From Candidatus Contubernalis alkalaceticus (GTDB lineage Bacteria > Bacillota > Dethiobacteria > SKNC01), in the NCBI RefSeq assembly GCF_022558445.1, contig NZ_CP054699.1, positions 824,001 to 888,000 on the forward strand: 64,000 bases of DNA, given 5' to 3'. Position 1 is the stretch's first letter. Each line of letters opens with the position of its first letter. Under the pieces are notes generated by a model. That model saw only the letters and a list, made by a program, of their open reading frames with translations. It did not search any database and had not been told where the DNA came from. Below, one piece after another: positions 52,987 to 62,152 of this stretch. A program made the translations under genes and the position numbers.

Positions 52987-54272
52987 AAAAAATAAGTGTA
53001 AAACTTGCTCTGTTTTTTATTACTATTATATGTGTTTCCTCTATATTATCATTTATTGTAACAATTTTTTTCACAAGTGGTTTAAAAGAGGAAATTAAAT
53101 TCAACCAGGAAACAATAGCGATTGCTATATTAGATTTACGTCAAAAAACAGATTTAAGACTGGAGGAAATAATAAGTATCATATCGTCTTCTATGTATGA
53201 AGTTCGCACAATTGAAAACATTGAGGAAATCCAGTTGACGGCTGAGGAGCTAAAAAAACTTCAGAACCATGAAATTATTTTTTTATCTCGTTTAAAATTT
53301 CAAGGGCACGCAACGCTGCTAATGGTAGATGATTCTTATATTCAAATTAATCTTTACCCTCATAATACTGTTTTTAAAATTGTTGGCTCCCGGGTATGGT
53401 TTACTCTGCTATCCTTTGTTTTTATTGCCGCGATGTTAATTATTTTGTTAGTAAAAAGAATAGTAAGGCCAGTAGTAAACCTGACCTGGGCTACCCAGGA
53501 AGTGGCAAAGGGTAATTTTAATGTACAGCTTGAACATAAAAGTGAAGATGAGATTGGCCAGCTTATGGAAAATTTCAACAAGATGACAAAAGAGCTAAAT
53601 AATATAGAACTTCTTCGGAAGGATTTTATCACAAATGTATCTCATGAATTTAAAACGCCTATTGCATCAATCCAGGGATTTGCCAAGCTCTTGCAGCAGG
53701 GTAACCTGTCCGATGATGAGAAACAGGAGTACACCAATATTATTGTTGAAGAAACAGCGAGATTATCTAATCTTTCTTCCAACATCCTGAAACTTTCGAA
53801 GATTGAAAATCAAGAGATTGTAGAGAAAATGACTCTTTTTTCACTGGACGAACAAATCAGAAAAAGTATTTTACTACTTGAGCATGCATGGAGTAAAAAG
53901 AATATTGAACTTGATATTAATCTTGAAAAAGTTAATTATGTTGGTGATGAGGGGCTGCTTGAACAGATTTGGTTAAATCTTTTAAGTAATGCGATTAAGT
54001 TTTCAGATGTAAACGGTATTATCGGTATAAGGTTAAGTAAAACTATTTCCGCTGTAAAAGTAATAATCAAAGATAATGGTATTGGCATGCGGGAAGAAAA
54101 CATGATGCGTATTTTTGAAAAATTTTATCAGGGAGACAAAACTCATTCTCACGAAGGTAATGGGTTAGGATTACCTCTCGTAAAGCGTATTCTAGATTTA
54201 TTAGGTGGTAAAATCTATGTAGAAAGTAAGCTGCAGGAAGGATCTACTTTCACCGTGGAGCTGCCATTATAA
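52983..54272 (+). CDS. Sensor histidine kinase of the RND locus
   Basis: 429 residues. Two membrane segments (about 8-30 and 140-160) enclose a 110-residue extracytoplasmic sensor region. A HAMP domain (VNLTWATQEVAKGNF) follows, then HisKA with phospho-acceptor His in FITNVSHEFKTPIASIQGF, then HATPase (NLLSNAIKFSDVNG, DNGIGMREENMMRIFEKFYQ, GNGLGLPLVKRI). It pairs with the preceding response regulator through the ATGA overlap. The sensed compound may be an RND substrate. Confidence 0.93.
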   Translation: MKKISVKLALFFITIICVSSILSFIVTIFFTSGLKEEIKFNQETIAIAILDLRQKTDLRLEEIISIISSSMYEVRTIENIEEIQLTAEELKKLQNHEIIFLSRLKFQGHATLLMVDDSYIQINLYPHNTVFKIVGSRVWFTLLSFVFIAAMLIILLVKRIVRPVVNLTWATQEVAKGNFNVQLEHKSEDEIGQLMENFNKMTKELNNIELLRKDFITNVSHEFKTPIASIQGFAKLLQQGNLSDDEKQEYTNIIVEETARLSNLSSNILKLSKIENQEIVEKMTLFSLDEQIRKSILLLEHAWSKKNIELDINLEKVNYVGDEGLLEQIWLNLLSNAIKFSDVNGIIGIRLSKTISAVKVIIKDNGIGMREENMMRIFEKFYQGDKTHSHEGNGLGLPLVKRILDLLGGKIYVESKLQEGSTFTVELPL

Positions 54273-54369
54273 GGGGAGGGACATCGGACAGAATGCTCTG
54301 TATATGTTAAAATGTATATTTAAAGGGAATTATGTATTATTGATGTATTCTTTGAAAGGATGGTTAGTT

Positions 54370-56559
54370 TTGAATAAAATAGTGGTTTTGGCTGAAAAGC
54401 CTTCTGTGGGAAGGGATTTAGCCAGGGTGTTAGATTGCAAAAAAAAAGGAAACGGTTATTTTGAAGGCAGCCGATATATTGTTACCTGGGCTTTGGGTCA
54501 TTTGGTTACATTGGCAGATCCGGAAGCCTATGATGAGAAATACAAAGAATGGAGCATAGAAACACTGCCCATGCTTCCGCCCAAGTTAAAATTGGTGGTT
54601 ATTAAGCAGAGCGGAAAGCAGTTTAATGTTGTTAAAAGCCTGATGAATAAAAAAGAAGTTAATCAGATTGTTATTGCCACGGATGCCGGTAGGGAAGGGG
54701 AACTGGTAGCCCGGTGGATTATTGAGAAAGCTAATGTTAATAAGCCCATAAAACGCCTGTGGATTTCTTCGGTTACCGATAAGGCTATTAAGGATGGGTT
54801 TAATAATTTAAAAAATGGTAAGGAGTATGATAATCTTTACGCTTCTGCCGCTGCCCGTTCCGAAGCCGACTGGTTGGTAGGGATTAATGCTACCCGGGCA
54901 TTAACCTGTAAATATAATGCTCAGCTTTCCTGTGGGAGAGTTCAAACCCCCACTGTGGCGATCATTTTAAAAAGGGAAGAGGAGATTAATAGTTTTAAAC
55001 CCAGAGTTTTTTACGGCATAACGGCGCATGCCAATAGTTTAAAACTGGTCTGGCAGGACAGTCTTACCAGTAATCTTAGAACCTTCGATAAAAATAAGTG
55101 TGATAAAGTGCTGAGGAAAATAGAAAGTGAAAAAAATGCTGAGGTTATAGATGTAAATAAGGCGTACAAGAAAAAAATGCCCCCCTTATTATATGACTTA
55201 ACGGAACTTCAAAGGGATGCCAATAGGTTATTTGATTTTTCAGCCAAGGAAACTACTTCCATTATGCAGAGATTATATGAAAGTCACAAGGCCTTAACAT
55301 ATCCCAGAACTGATTCCAGGTATATAACTACAGATGTGGTGGACACCTTACGGGACAGAATTAAAGCTTTATATGGGCCTTATGCTGCTATGGCTAAAAA
55401 AATCGCCAATAAGCCCATAAAACCAAATAAGTCCTTTGTGGATAACAGCAAGGTATCGGATCACCATGCCATTATACCTACGGAACAGCCGGTTTCTTTA
55501 AGTGAATTAAGTGATAGTGAGAGAAAAATATATGATCTGGTGGTCAAGCGCTTTTTAGCAGTTCTGTACCCCCCTTTTGAATATGAGCAGACCACCATAA
55601 AGGCAAAAATTGGAGAGGAACTTTTTATCGCTAAGGGGAAAACGGTGATTTCGCAGGGTTGGAAGGAAGTCTATGAGAATAGGTTTGAGGAGGAAGAGGA
55701 AGAAGAGGAGCTGTCTGAACAGATACTCCCTAAGGTTAGTAAAAAGGATATCTTGAAAATATCCAGAGTGGTTCAAACAGAGGGTGAGACAAGGCCCCCG
55801 GCCCCCTTTAATGAGGGGAGTTTACTTTCAGCTATGGAAAATCCGGCAAAATATATGGCTGATGAAAGTAAGCAGCTGCTTAAAACCATTGGGGAGGCGG
55901 GAGGGCTGGGCACTGTGGCCACCAGGGCCGATATTATTGAAAAGCTCTTCAACAGTTTTTTGATTGAAAAACAGGGCAAGAATATCTTCGTTACTTCCAA
56001 GGGCAGGCAGCTTTTAGAACTGGTTCCTGAGGATTTAAAATCCCCGGCGTTAACTGCCCAGTGGGAACAAAAACTCAGTGCTATTGCCAAGGGTTCCCTC
56101 AATAAGGATAAGTTTGTAGATGAAATGAAGTCTTATGCCAAAACGGTGGTAAGTGAGATTAAAGCCAGCGTTAAGACCTTTAAACATGATAATCTTACCG
56201 GTAATAGATGTCCTCAGTGTGGCAAACATATGTTGGACGTTAAGGGTAAGAAAGGTAAAATGCTTGTCTGTCAGGATCGGGAGTGCGGCTATAGAAAAGG
56301 GGTTTCAAGAACTACCAACGCCCGGTGCCCCAACTGTCATAAAAAGTTAGAAATGCGGGGCGAGGGGGAAGGTCAAATTTTTATATGCAGGTGCGGTCAC
56401 AGGGAAAAGCTTTCTGCTTTTAATAAAAGAAAAAAAACGGAAGGCAGCAAAGTTTCCAAGAAAGAGACCTCCCAATATTTAAAACAGCAAAAAAAAGCAG
56501 AGCAACCGTTAAATTCTGCTTTTGCCGATGCGCTATCCCAACTTAAGAAGAAGAAATAA
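54370..56559 (+). CDS. topB: DNA topoisomerase III (type IA)
   Basis: 729 residues from TTG 54370, which has GAAAGGA 9 bases upstream; ATG 54304 would add 22 unrelated residues. Toprim domain with VLAEKPSVGRDLARVL and IATDAGREGELVARWI. The catalytic tyrosine lies in LTYPRTDSRY. The decatenation-type core ends with GGLGTVATRADIIEKL. The C-terminus has zinc-ribbon units (CPQCGKHML..CQDREC; CPNCHKKLE..CRCG) and a basic tail. It relaxes negative supercoils and decatenates DNA. A terminator follows. Confidence 0.93.
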   Translation: MNKIVVLAEKPSVGRDLARVLDCKKKGNGYFEGSRYIVTWALGHLVTLADPEAYDEKYKEWSIETLPMLPPKLKLVVIKQSGKQFNVVKSLMNKKEVNQIVIATDAGREGELVARWIIEKANVNKPIKRLWISSVTDKAIKDGFNNLKNGKEYDNLYASAAARSEADWLVGINATRALTCKYNAQLSCGRVQTPTVAIILKREEEINSFKPRVFYGITAHANSLKLVWQDSLTSNLRTFDKNKCDKVLRKIESEKNAEVIDVNKAYKKKMPPLLYDLTELQRDANRLFDFSAKETTSIMQRLYESHKALTYPRTDSRYITTDVVDTLRDRIKALYGPYAAMAKKIANKPIKPNKSFVDNSKVSDHHAIIPTEQPVSLSELSDSERKIYDLVVKRFLAVLYPPFEYEQTTIKAKIGEELFIAKGKTVISQGWKEVYENRFEEEEEEEELSEQILPKVSKKDILKISRVVQTEGETRPPAPFNEGSLLSAMENPAKYMADESKQLLKTIGEAGGLGTVATRADIIEKLFNSFLIEKQGKNIFVTSKGRQLLELVPEDLKSPALTAQWEQKLSAIAKGSLNKDKFVDEMKSYAKTVVSEIKASVKTFKHDNLTGNRCPQCGKHMLDVKGKKGKMLVCQDRECGYRKGVSRTTNARCPNCHKKLEMRGEGEGQIFICRCGHREKLSAFNKRKKTEGSKVSKKETSQYLKQQKKAEQPLNSAFADALSQLKKKK

Positions 56560-56582
56560 GTACTACCTAATTATTATGCACC

Positions 56583-56625
56583 CCAAATGTTAGATAATAA
56601 TCTAATGTTTGGAGGTGTTTTTTTT
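56583..56625 (+). terminator. Terminator of topB
   Basis: CCAAATGTTAGAT (56583-56595) pairs with ATCTAATGTTTGG (56600-56612) with two G-U pairs and a 4-base loop, followed by GTTTTTTTT. Confidence 0.85.
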
Positions 56626-56896
56626 GCATGAAAAACAGCAGTATTATATATTAATTTTTCAACCCAAGAGTGTAAAGACAAGAATTATAAAAAAAACCGT
56701 TTATCATTCTTTAGGGTGATAGACTGGTAATTGGCAAAATAGTTAGTTTTATAAGTTTTTCGCAAAAATCATAATAAAGGGTGATATCCTAAAAGGGTTA
56801 AAGCAAACTATAATGAACAGGAGAAAGGAAAATGTTGTAATTTTTTTTCTGCTTTAAAATATGTTTGTTTAAAAAATAAACTTAGGAGGAAAAAAT

Positions 56897-56983
56897 GTGG
56901 ACGGACAGACAAAAAAAATATTAATTGTAACAGTAACACTTATTATGGGAGTAATTGTTTCTGTTTATTTTCTGGGCAAATAA
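56897..56983 (+). CDS. 28-residue single-membrane-helix peptide
   Basis: GTG 56897 lies 6 bases after TTAGGAGGA, a strong binding site. It encodes MDGQTKKILIVTVTLIMGVI, then VSVYFLGK: a basic start, one hydrophobic helix and a basic end. An ATG two bases earlier stops after 9 codons. This is the form of a small membrane protein or of a type I toxin-like peptide. No antisense RNA or homologue is evident. It lies 90 bases before msrA. Confidence 0.5.
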   Translation: MDGQTKKILIVTVTLIMGVIVSVYFLGK

Positions 56984-57070
56984 TTTTTATATGCTGGTGA
57001 AAATATTAATTTTGAGGCATAATAAAATAGGCGTAGAAATTATTATTGAAAGGTATGTGAAAATTTAGAA

Positions 57071-57616
57071 ATGGAAAAGCAGAGGGAAACGGCAACGTTG
57101 GCCGGGGGTTGTTTTTGGTGCCTGGAACCGGTTTTTGATCAAATAAAAGGCGTAATACAGGTAGTGCCTGGTTATACGGGGGGCGAGATTGACGATCCTA
57201 CCTATGATAAGATATGTACCGGGACTACAGGACATGCTGAAGCAGTACAAATAGTCTTTGATCCTAATGAGATTTCCTTTGAAAGACTGCTGGAAATTTT
57301 TTTTTCTGTCCATGATCCTACTACGTTGAACCGTCAAGGGGCTGATGTGGGCACTCAATATCGTTCAGCCATTTTTTTTCATAACCAGGAGCAGTGGAGA
57401 GTTGCTGAAGATTTTATTCAAAAATTAAATGGACAGGATCAATGGAATAATCCTGTGGTAACGCAGGTTAAACCCTTTACTGTTTTTTATCCGGCTGAAG
57501 ATTACCACCATGGTTACTATCGAAATAATCCTGAAAAGGGATACTGTCGTATTGTTATTGAGCCAAAGCTAACAAGTTTTACCCGTAAACATTTTTCCAG
57601 TCTTAAGGGAAAGTGA
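57071..57616 (+). CDS. msrA: Peptide methionine sulfoxide reductase A
   Basis: 181 residues. GGCFWCLEPVFDQIKGV holds the catalytic Cys14 and the second Cys17. VVPGYTGGEIDDPTYDKICT, GHAEAVQIVFDP and GTQYRSAIFFHNQEQ are classic MsrA motifs. The C-terminus FYPAEDYHHGYYRNNP is as expected. It reduces the S-form of methionine sulfoxide, with thioredoxin as usual electron donor. No msrB is adjacent. Confidence 0.95.
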   Translation: MEKQRETATLAGGCFWCLEPVFDQIKGVIQVVPGYTGGEIDDPTYDKICTGTTGHAEAVQIVFDPNEISFERLLEIFFSVHDPTTLNRQGADVGTQYRSAIFFHNQEQWRVAEDFIQKLNGQDQWNNPVVTQVKPFTVFYPAEDYHHGYYRNNPEKGYCRIVIEPKLTSFTRKHFSSLKGK

Positions 57617-57784
57617 ATTAGGCCATAATTTCATTAAAATAGTTGATGTAAGAAGTAGAAATCATTTAATGGCTGGTGATGGAAGTTAAATAGTAAACAG
57701 GCAAATTTATTATAGCACATGATAAAAACACATATGTTATAATGATATAATATGTAAATCTTAATAGGCGGGGGGGGGAGAGGA

Positions 57785-59230
57785 GTGAAAGCAAAAAGCT
57801 TAACTATGTGGTCTCTGGCTGTTTTTTTTGGTTGGCTGCTTTCTTTTCCCTTTAATGGACCTGTGTTTCAAGCTGTTATTTTTAATAGGGCTTTGGATGG
57901 GGCTCTGGGCCTGTATTTTACTTTTTTCCATGCTCTGGGACTTTTTGCTGCGGCTTTTTTGTTCCGAGGGAGAAAATTGGTAAAAGGATTAATGGTCTTA
58001 AGCGGGGCCCTATGTCTTATACTGACTGTAATCCTGTGGTTTTCTTCGGTAGGATGGTGGCCCTTTTGGTTGTCTTTCCTTGGCGCCGCATCCTCTTTTT
58101 ATATTATAGGATGGGGCTATCGTTTTACATACCTGGTTACGAATGAAGAGCGTCTGAAATTTATGGCTGTAGTCATTATCTTGTCTAATCTGTTTTATGT
58201 GATTATTAATATAGTTTCTGCTCAGGCTCCAGCATATTTAGTTTACATATTGTCTATGACGCTTTTGACGGCCTCCCTTTGCTTTGCTGCAGCGTTGGAG
58301 CGGGAAGATATTGAAAGCTGTAAGGACATAAAATTGGATGGTCAAGGTGAGAAGCAGTGTCTTAAAGTTATGGATCAATTAAAAGAATTTCCTAATGCAT
58401 TAATGATTATTTTAACCCTTTTTATTTTTGGACTATATATTAACGGCGGTTTTATGTACAGTGTTATTTACCCAACCTTTGCGGAGTTCAGCAGGTATAC
58501 CCATTTCTTTCGAGTGGTCCCTTATCTGGCTGTACTTCTGGTCATGTGGAAATTTGGCGGCAAGGTACACCGTAAATTACCTGTTTACCTGGGTGCTTCT
58601 ATGTTAGGGCTGGCGTTTATTTCTTTTGCTTTGCTCAGTGATTCTCTGTCGGGTTATATAATTACGGAGATTTTAATAGAGTCTGCCTTTGGGCTGTTGG
58701 ATTTATTTATTTGGACATTTTTAGGAGTAATATCTCTGCTTTATGGTACTCCCTATAGAATGTTTGGATATGGTCTCTCTGCCAATGTTTTTGCTATATT
58801 CTTGGGAGAGGTTATGGGAGTTCGGCTTATGCTGGTAGGAGAGCAGTATCCTATGATTACGGCAATTTTTGCTGCTTCCACCATATTTTTAACTTTTATT
58901 ATTGTTCCCTGGTTAAATGATCAGATGGACAGGGAACTGTTGGAAAATACAAAAGATGTAGGGAAGAAGGTATATGAAAAAAAGGTAGATGCTTTTAATA
59001 TGGATAGATTTTTGGAGGAAAAACAGCTAACCCCTCGGGAAAGGGAAATTTTAACTCTGCTGTTTAAAGGAGAAACCAATAAGGTTTTGGCAGAACAGCT
59101 GTTTATTAGTGAGAACACTCTTAAAACCCATTTAAAGAACATTTATAAAAAACTTGGGGTATCCAATAAAAGAGAACTTCTGTCTATGGTTATTAGAGGA
59201 GAAGATAAGGAGCTCCAGATAAAATTGTAA
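57785..59230 (+). CDS. Polytopic membrane LuxR-type transcriptional regulator
   Basis: 481 residues from GTG 57785 with a G-run 7 bases before it. The first 385 residues contain about twelve hydrophobic segments in an MFS-like pattern with short loops. The last 65 residues form a LuxR/GerE helix-turn-helix (LTPREREILTLLFKGETNKV, FISENTLKTHLKNIYKKLGV). The protein would thus sense or transport a small molecule in the membrane and bind DNA directly. Similar fusions are known from Eggerthella-type actinobacteria and some Clostridia. The target could be the neighbouring genes; no site is evident. Confidence 0.82.
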   Translation: MKAKSLTMWSLAVFFGWLLSFPFNGPVFQAVIFNRALDGALGLYFTFFHALGLFAAAFLFRGRKLVKGLMVLSGALCLILTVILWFSSVGWWPFWLSFLGAASSFYIIGWGYRFTYLVTNEERLKFMAVVIILSNLFYVIINIVSAQAPAYLVYILSMTLLTASLCFAAALEREDIESCKDIKLDGQGEKQCLKVMDQLKEFPNALMIILTLFIFGLYINGGFMYSVIYPTFAEFSRYTHFFRVVPYLAVLLVMWKFGGKVHRKLPVYLGASMLGLAFISFALLSDSLSGYIITEILIESAFGLLDLFIWTFLGVISLLYGTPYRMFGYGLSANVFAIFLGEVMGVRLMLVGEQYPMITAIFAASTIFLTFIIVPWLNDQMDRELLENTKDVGKKVYEKKVDAFNMDRFLEEKQLTPREREILTLLFKGETNKVLAEQLFISENTLKTHLKNIYKKLGVSNKRELLSMVIRGEDKELQIKL

Positions 59231-59241
59231 ACTTTATAAAA

Positions 59242-59275
59242 AAAGCTCTTTTCCGTTTTGCTGGAAAAGAGCTTT
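59242..59275. terminator. Bidirectional terminator
   Basis: AAAGCTCTTTTCC (59242-59254) pairs perfectly with GGAAAAGAGCTTT (59263-59275) between converging genes, with A-rich and T-rich flanks. Confidence 0.88.
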
Positions 59276-59301
59276 AAAATGGGGTTGGTTATTTTAAATT
59301 T

Positions 59302-60063
59302 TTACATTTTATTTTTGATTTTTTTCATATATTCAGTCAGTTTTTTCTCATACTGTTCTTTTGCTTCCGGGGGCAGTTTATCAAGAGAGTTTTTAAAATT
59401 GTCTTCGCCGGCGGGCATATCATCTTCAAGGGATGGACTACCATCTCCAAAACTTCGTGGTAAGCAGGGGTTTACTTTTTTAGGTAGTTTAACCACAGGG
59501 CCGCCGAAGAAATCCCCTCTCACAATAACATTACGCTCCTGGAACAGTTTTAACCGAAGATTAAAGAAGAGGTTGACGAAAATAAAGGTAGCGCAGTCAG
59601 CGGGGAAAGCATTGCAGAAACAGTCGATGAAATCTACCTCCAGGCAGACTCCTTCTGCCTGTTGAAATTCCTCCAATGAAATGGGAAATCCTTTAGGAAA
59701 ACTATTGAATTTGAAGAAAGGAATAGTTCTTCGGAAACAGGCCGGGAAGGTTTGACAGTAAGGGTTCCCGGTCAGAGGGAAAAACTTGAGGCAGATAATG
59801 AATTCGATACATATAATTACACTGTCACAGGTAAAGGTAACTGTTCGGTTGGTGATTTCTACATTTTCACATTCACAACGGCAGATTGGTGCAGGTATCT
59901 CAATAAATTTAAAGACTGAAAAAAAGTCTTTAATAAATCTGGCATAAGCTACTTGAACGCAGAGGTCGATGGGTTTAGCTTTATCAAAGGGTGGAAATGG
60001 TAGTTTGCCTAACCCCAGGGCTTCATTTTTTTCCTTTTGAATCATTTCTTTTTCTTCAGACAT
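59302..60063 (-). CDS. Phe/Cys-rich protein of unknown function
   Basis: 253 residues. AAAAAAAGGAGGTATTTAG precedes ATG 60063, an ideal ribosome binding site. The middle part is unusually rich in Phe, Ile and Cys (CRCECENVEI, SVIICIEFIICLKFFP, CQTFPACFRR, FIDCFCNAFPADCATFIFVN) without being a membrane helix pattern. The C-terminus is charged and helical (KEQYEKKLTEYMKKIK). Cys-rich soluble proteins of this kind occur among spore-coat proteins, but I recognise no family, so that is a guess. Confidence 0.65.
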   Translation of the reverse strand: MSEEKEMIQKEKNEALGLGKLPFPPFDKAKPIDLCVQVAYARFIKDFFSVFKFIEIPAPICRCECENVEITNRTVTFTCDSVIICIEFIICLKFFPLTGNPYCQTFPACFRRTIPFFKFNSFPKGFPISLEEFQQAEGVCLEVDFIDCFCNAFPADCATFIFVNLFFNLRLKLFQERNVIVRGDFFGGPVVKLPKKVNPCLPRSFGDGSPSLEDDMPAGEDNFKNSLDKLPPEAKEQYEKKLTEYMKKIKNKM

Positions 60064-60318
60064 CTAAATACCTCCTTTTTTTGGCATATTAAAACATGGA
60101 TTGACCATATTCTATTTAATATATAATATGATATATGTTTTAATATGACACTGAATTATAGATTATTATATTTTCTATGAGGTTCCTTGCTGACGAATTG
60201 GATTTTAAAGAACTAATGTCCCATTAAAGTCTTCTATATGGTAAAATGGGAAGGTGAATTTACATTTACCCGAAAGGGGAAATTCCCCCATAACTTTTAG
60301 GAAGAGGAGAATCATTAA

Positions 60319-61971
60319 TTGGCTGCTTTGGTGTTTGTAGTAGTTGCTGTTATCCTTTATATACTGTCCTACCGTTTTTATGCCAAATTCTTATCGGAAA
60401 AAATCTGGATGTTAGATCCTAAGCGTAAAACACCTGCCTTTAAGTACGAAGATGGTTTTGAGTTTGTGCCTACCCGAACCGATGTAGTTGCCGGCCATCA
60501 TTTTACTTCTATTGCCGGAGCTGCTCCTATAGTTGGACCTGTTGTTGCGGCTATCTGGGGCTGGCTGCCCGGCCTGTTATGGATTATTATTGGAACCATT
60601 TTTTTTGGCGCGGTACATGACCTGGGGGCTCTGGCCACATCCTTAAGGCATGAAGGTAGAGGTATTGCAGACTTTTTACAGGATTTATTGGGGAAAAGGG
60701 CAATGCAGCTGATGTATATTCTCATATTCTTTTTGTTAATCCTGGTTAGTGCTGTTTTTGTTCATATAACAGCTGTTATGGCTCAGGCTTTCCCGGCAGC
60801 CGTATATTCCATTTGGGTGGAGATACCCCTGGCAATTATTATCGGCCTCATGATTCGCTACAAAGTTAAATTCAATATATATTTTGCATCCATAATTTCC
60901 GTTGCCATCATGTATGGGGTAATAGCTCTTGGCCTTTCCTACCCCTTACAGTTAAGTTACTATACCTGGGTTGTTATCCTGCTGGTTTATATGTTTATAT
61001 CTGCTCGACTTCCCGTCTGGCTCCTGGTTCAGCCCCGGGACTTTATAAACGGTCTACAACTAATTATTGCCCTTGTCGTAACCACGGCTGGCGTTATTAT
61101 TTTAGCTGCCAGCGGAGGTGGACAATTAGCTGCTCCTGCGATTAGATTAGCACCGGAGGGAGCGCCTCCTATCTGGCCTTTTATAATGGTTACCATAGCC
61201 TGTGGTGCTATCTCCGGCTGGCATTCCATAGTAGGAAGTGGAACTACTCCCAAGCAGTTAAGAAGGGAAACAGATGCGAAGGTAGTAGGTTATGGTTCTA
61301 TGCTGGCGGAAGGTTACCTGGCTGTAATCGCACTATTAACAGCTGTAGTAGGTTTAGGCGTTGCCGGTTATTCGGAAGTTTATTCTGCATGGGAGCAGGC
61401 CTCCTGGCCGGCAGTTTGGGCTGAAGGAGGTTCAACTTTTGTGGCGGCTCTAGGGATTCCAACAGCAGCGGCAGCAGCTTTTATGGCTGTAGTTGCAAAA
61501 AGTTTTGCCATGACTACTCTGGACTCCTCCATGCGGTTTACTCGTATTGCATTTGCTGAAAGTGTAATTACCTTTGGCCTGCCTAAAGCTCTGGCCAATA
61601 AAACCTTTTCTATTTTACCAGGCTGGGTGGCAATAGTTATCTTAGCTTTTTCCGGTTATGGTATGAGATTGTGGCCCCTCTTTGGTGCAAGTAATCAAAT
61701 TCTAGCGTCACTGGCTCTCCTGGCTGCAGCAGTATTCCTCTTAAGTATGGGGAGGTCTACAGTATACTATATCGTACCTTTTGTGGTCATGATTGTTACC
61801 TCAATGCTGTCCATGGCTTACAGTATCTTGTTTGACTTTATTCCTAATGGAGATTGGCTCCTGGTTTTTATCGGTGCCGTTGTTTTTATCTGCGGCACAG
61901 GGGTTGTAATTATAGCCCTGCAAACCTGGTCAGCCAAAAAAGAGCAGGCCGTTAAGGTAAAAGATGCCTGA
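60319..61971 (+). CDS. cstA: Carbon starvation protein CstA family transporter
   Basis: 550 residues from TTG 60319, with GAAGAGGAGA 9 bases before it. About 14-16 membrane segments. Family motifs are plain: LSYRFYAKFLSEKIWMLDP, TPAFKYEDGFEFVPT, GHHFTSIAGAAPIVGPVVAA, WHSIVGSGTTPKQL and TTLDSSMRFTRIAFAE. Members take up peptides or pyruvate under carbon limitation. It is shorter than E. coli CstA (701 residues) but normal for the Firmicutes type. A hairpin cluster follows. Confidence 0.92.
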   Translation: MAALVFVVVAVILYILSYRFYAKFLSEKIWMLDPKRKTPAFKYEDGFEFVPTRTDVVAGHHFTSIAGAAPIVGPVVAAIWGWLPGLLWIIIGTIFFGAVHDLGALATSLRHEGRGIADFLQDLLGKRAMQLMYILIFFLLILVSAVFVHITAVMAQAFPAAVYSIWVEIPLAIIIGLMIRYKVKFNIYFASIISVAIMYGVIALGLSYPLQLSYYTWVVILLVYMFISARLPVWLLVQPRDFINGLQLIIALVVTTAGVIILAASGGGQLAAPAIRLAPEGAPPIWPFIMVTIACGAISGWHSIVGSGTTPKQLRRETDAKVVGYGSMLAEGYLAVIALLTAVVGLGVAGYSEVYSAWEQASWPAVWAEGGSTFVAALGIPTAAAAAFMAVVAKSFAMTTLDSSMRFTRIAFAESVITFGLPKALANKTFSILPGWVAIVILAFSGYGMRLWPLFGASNQILASLALLAAAVFLLSMGRSTVYYIVPFVVMIVTSMLSMAYSILFDFIPNGDWLLVFIGAVVFICGTGVVIIALQTWSAKKEQAVKVKDA

Positions 61972-61984
61972 TGGTCAATGTTTA

Positions 61985-62081
61985 TTAAGAGCCCCACCTC
62001 TAAGCGTTAGCGCAGGTGGGGCTCTTAATCAGGTGGAGTAGAGTCTCCACCTGATTCCCCGATGTTTCAGCTTGCTGAAAC
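61985..62081. repeat. Cluster of three perfect hairpins downstream of cstA
   Basis: Stem 1: TTAAGAGCCCCACCT (61985-61999) with AGGTGGGGCTCTTAA (62014-62028), loop containing GCGTTAGCGC. Stem 2: AATCAGGTGGAG (62027-62038) with CTCCACCTGATT (62045-62056). Stem 3: GTTTCAG (62064-62070) with CTGAAAC (62075-62081). Two of the stems share the AGGTGG/CCACCT block. The first could end cstA transcription, but it lacks a good T-run. Confidence 0.8.
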
Positions 62082-62152
62082 GAGTTCACTTTTCCCAGGG
62101 AGAAATAAAATCAAGTCATCTATTTCATTATAATAAAAGAGGTTTTTTATCT

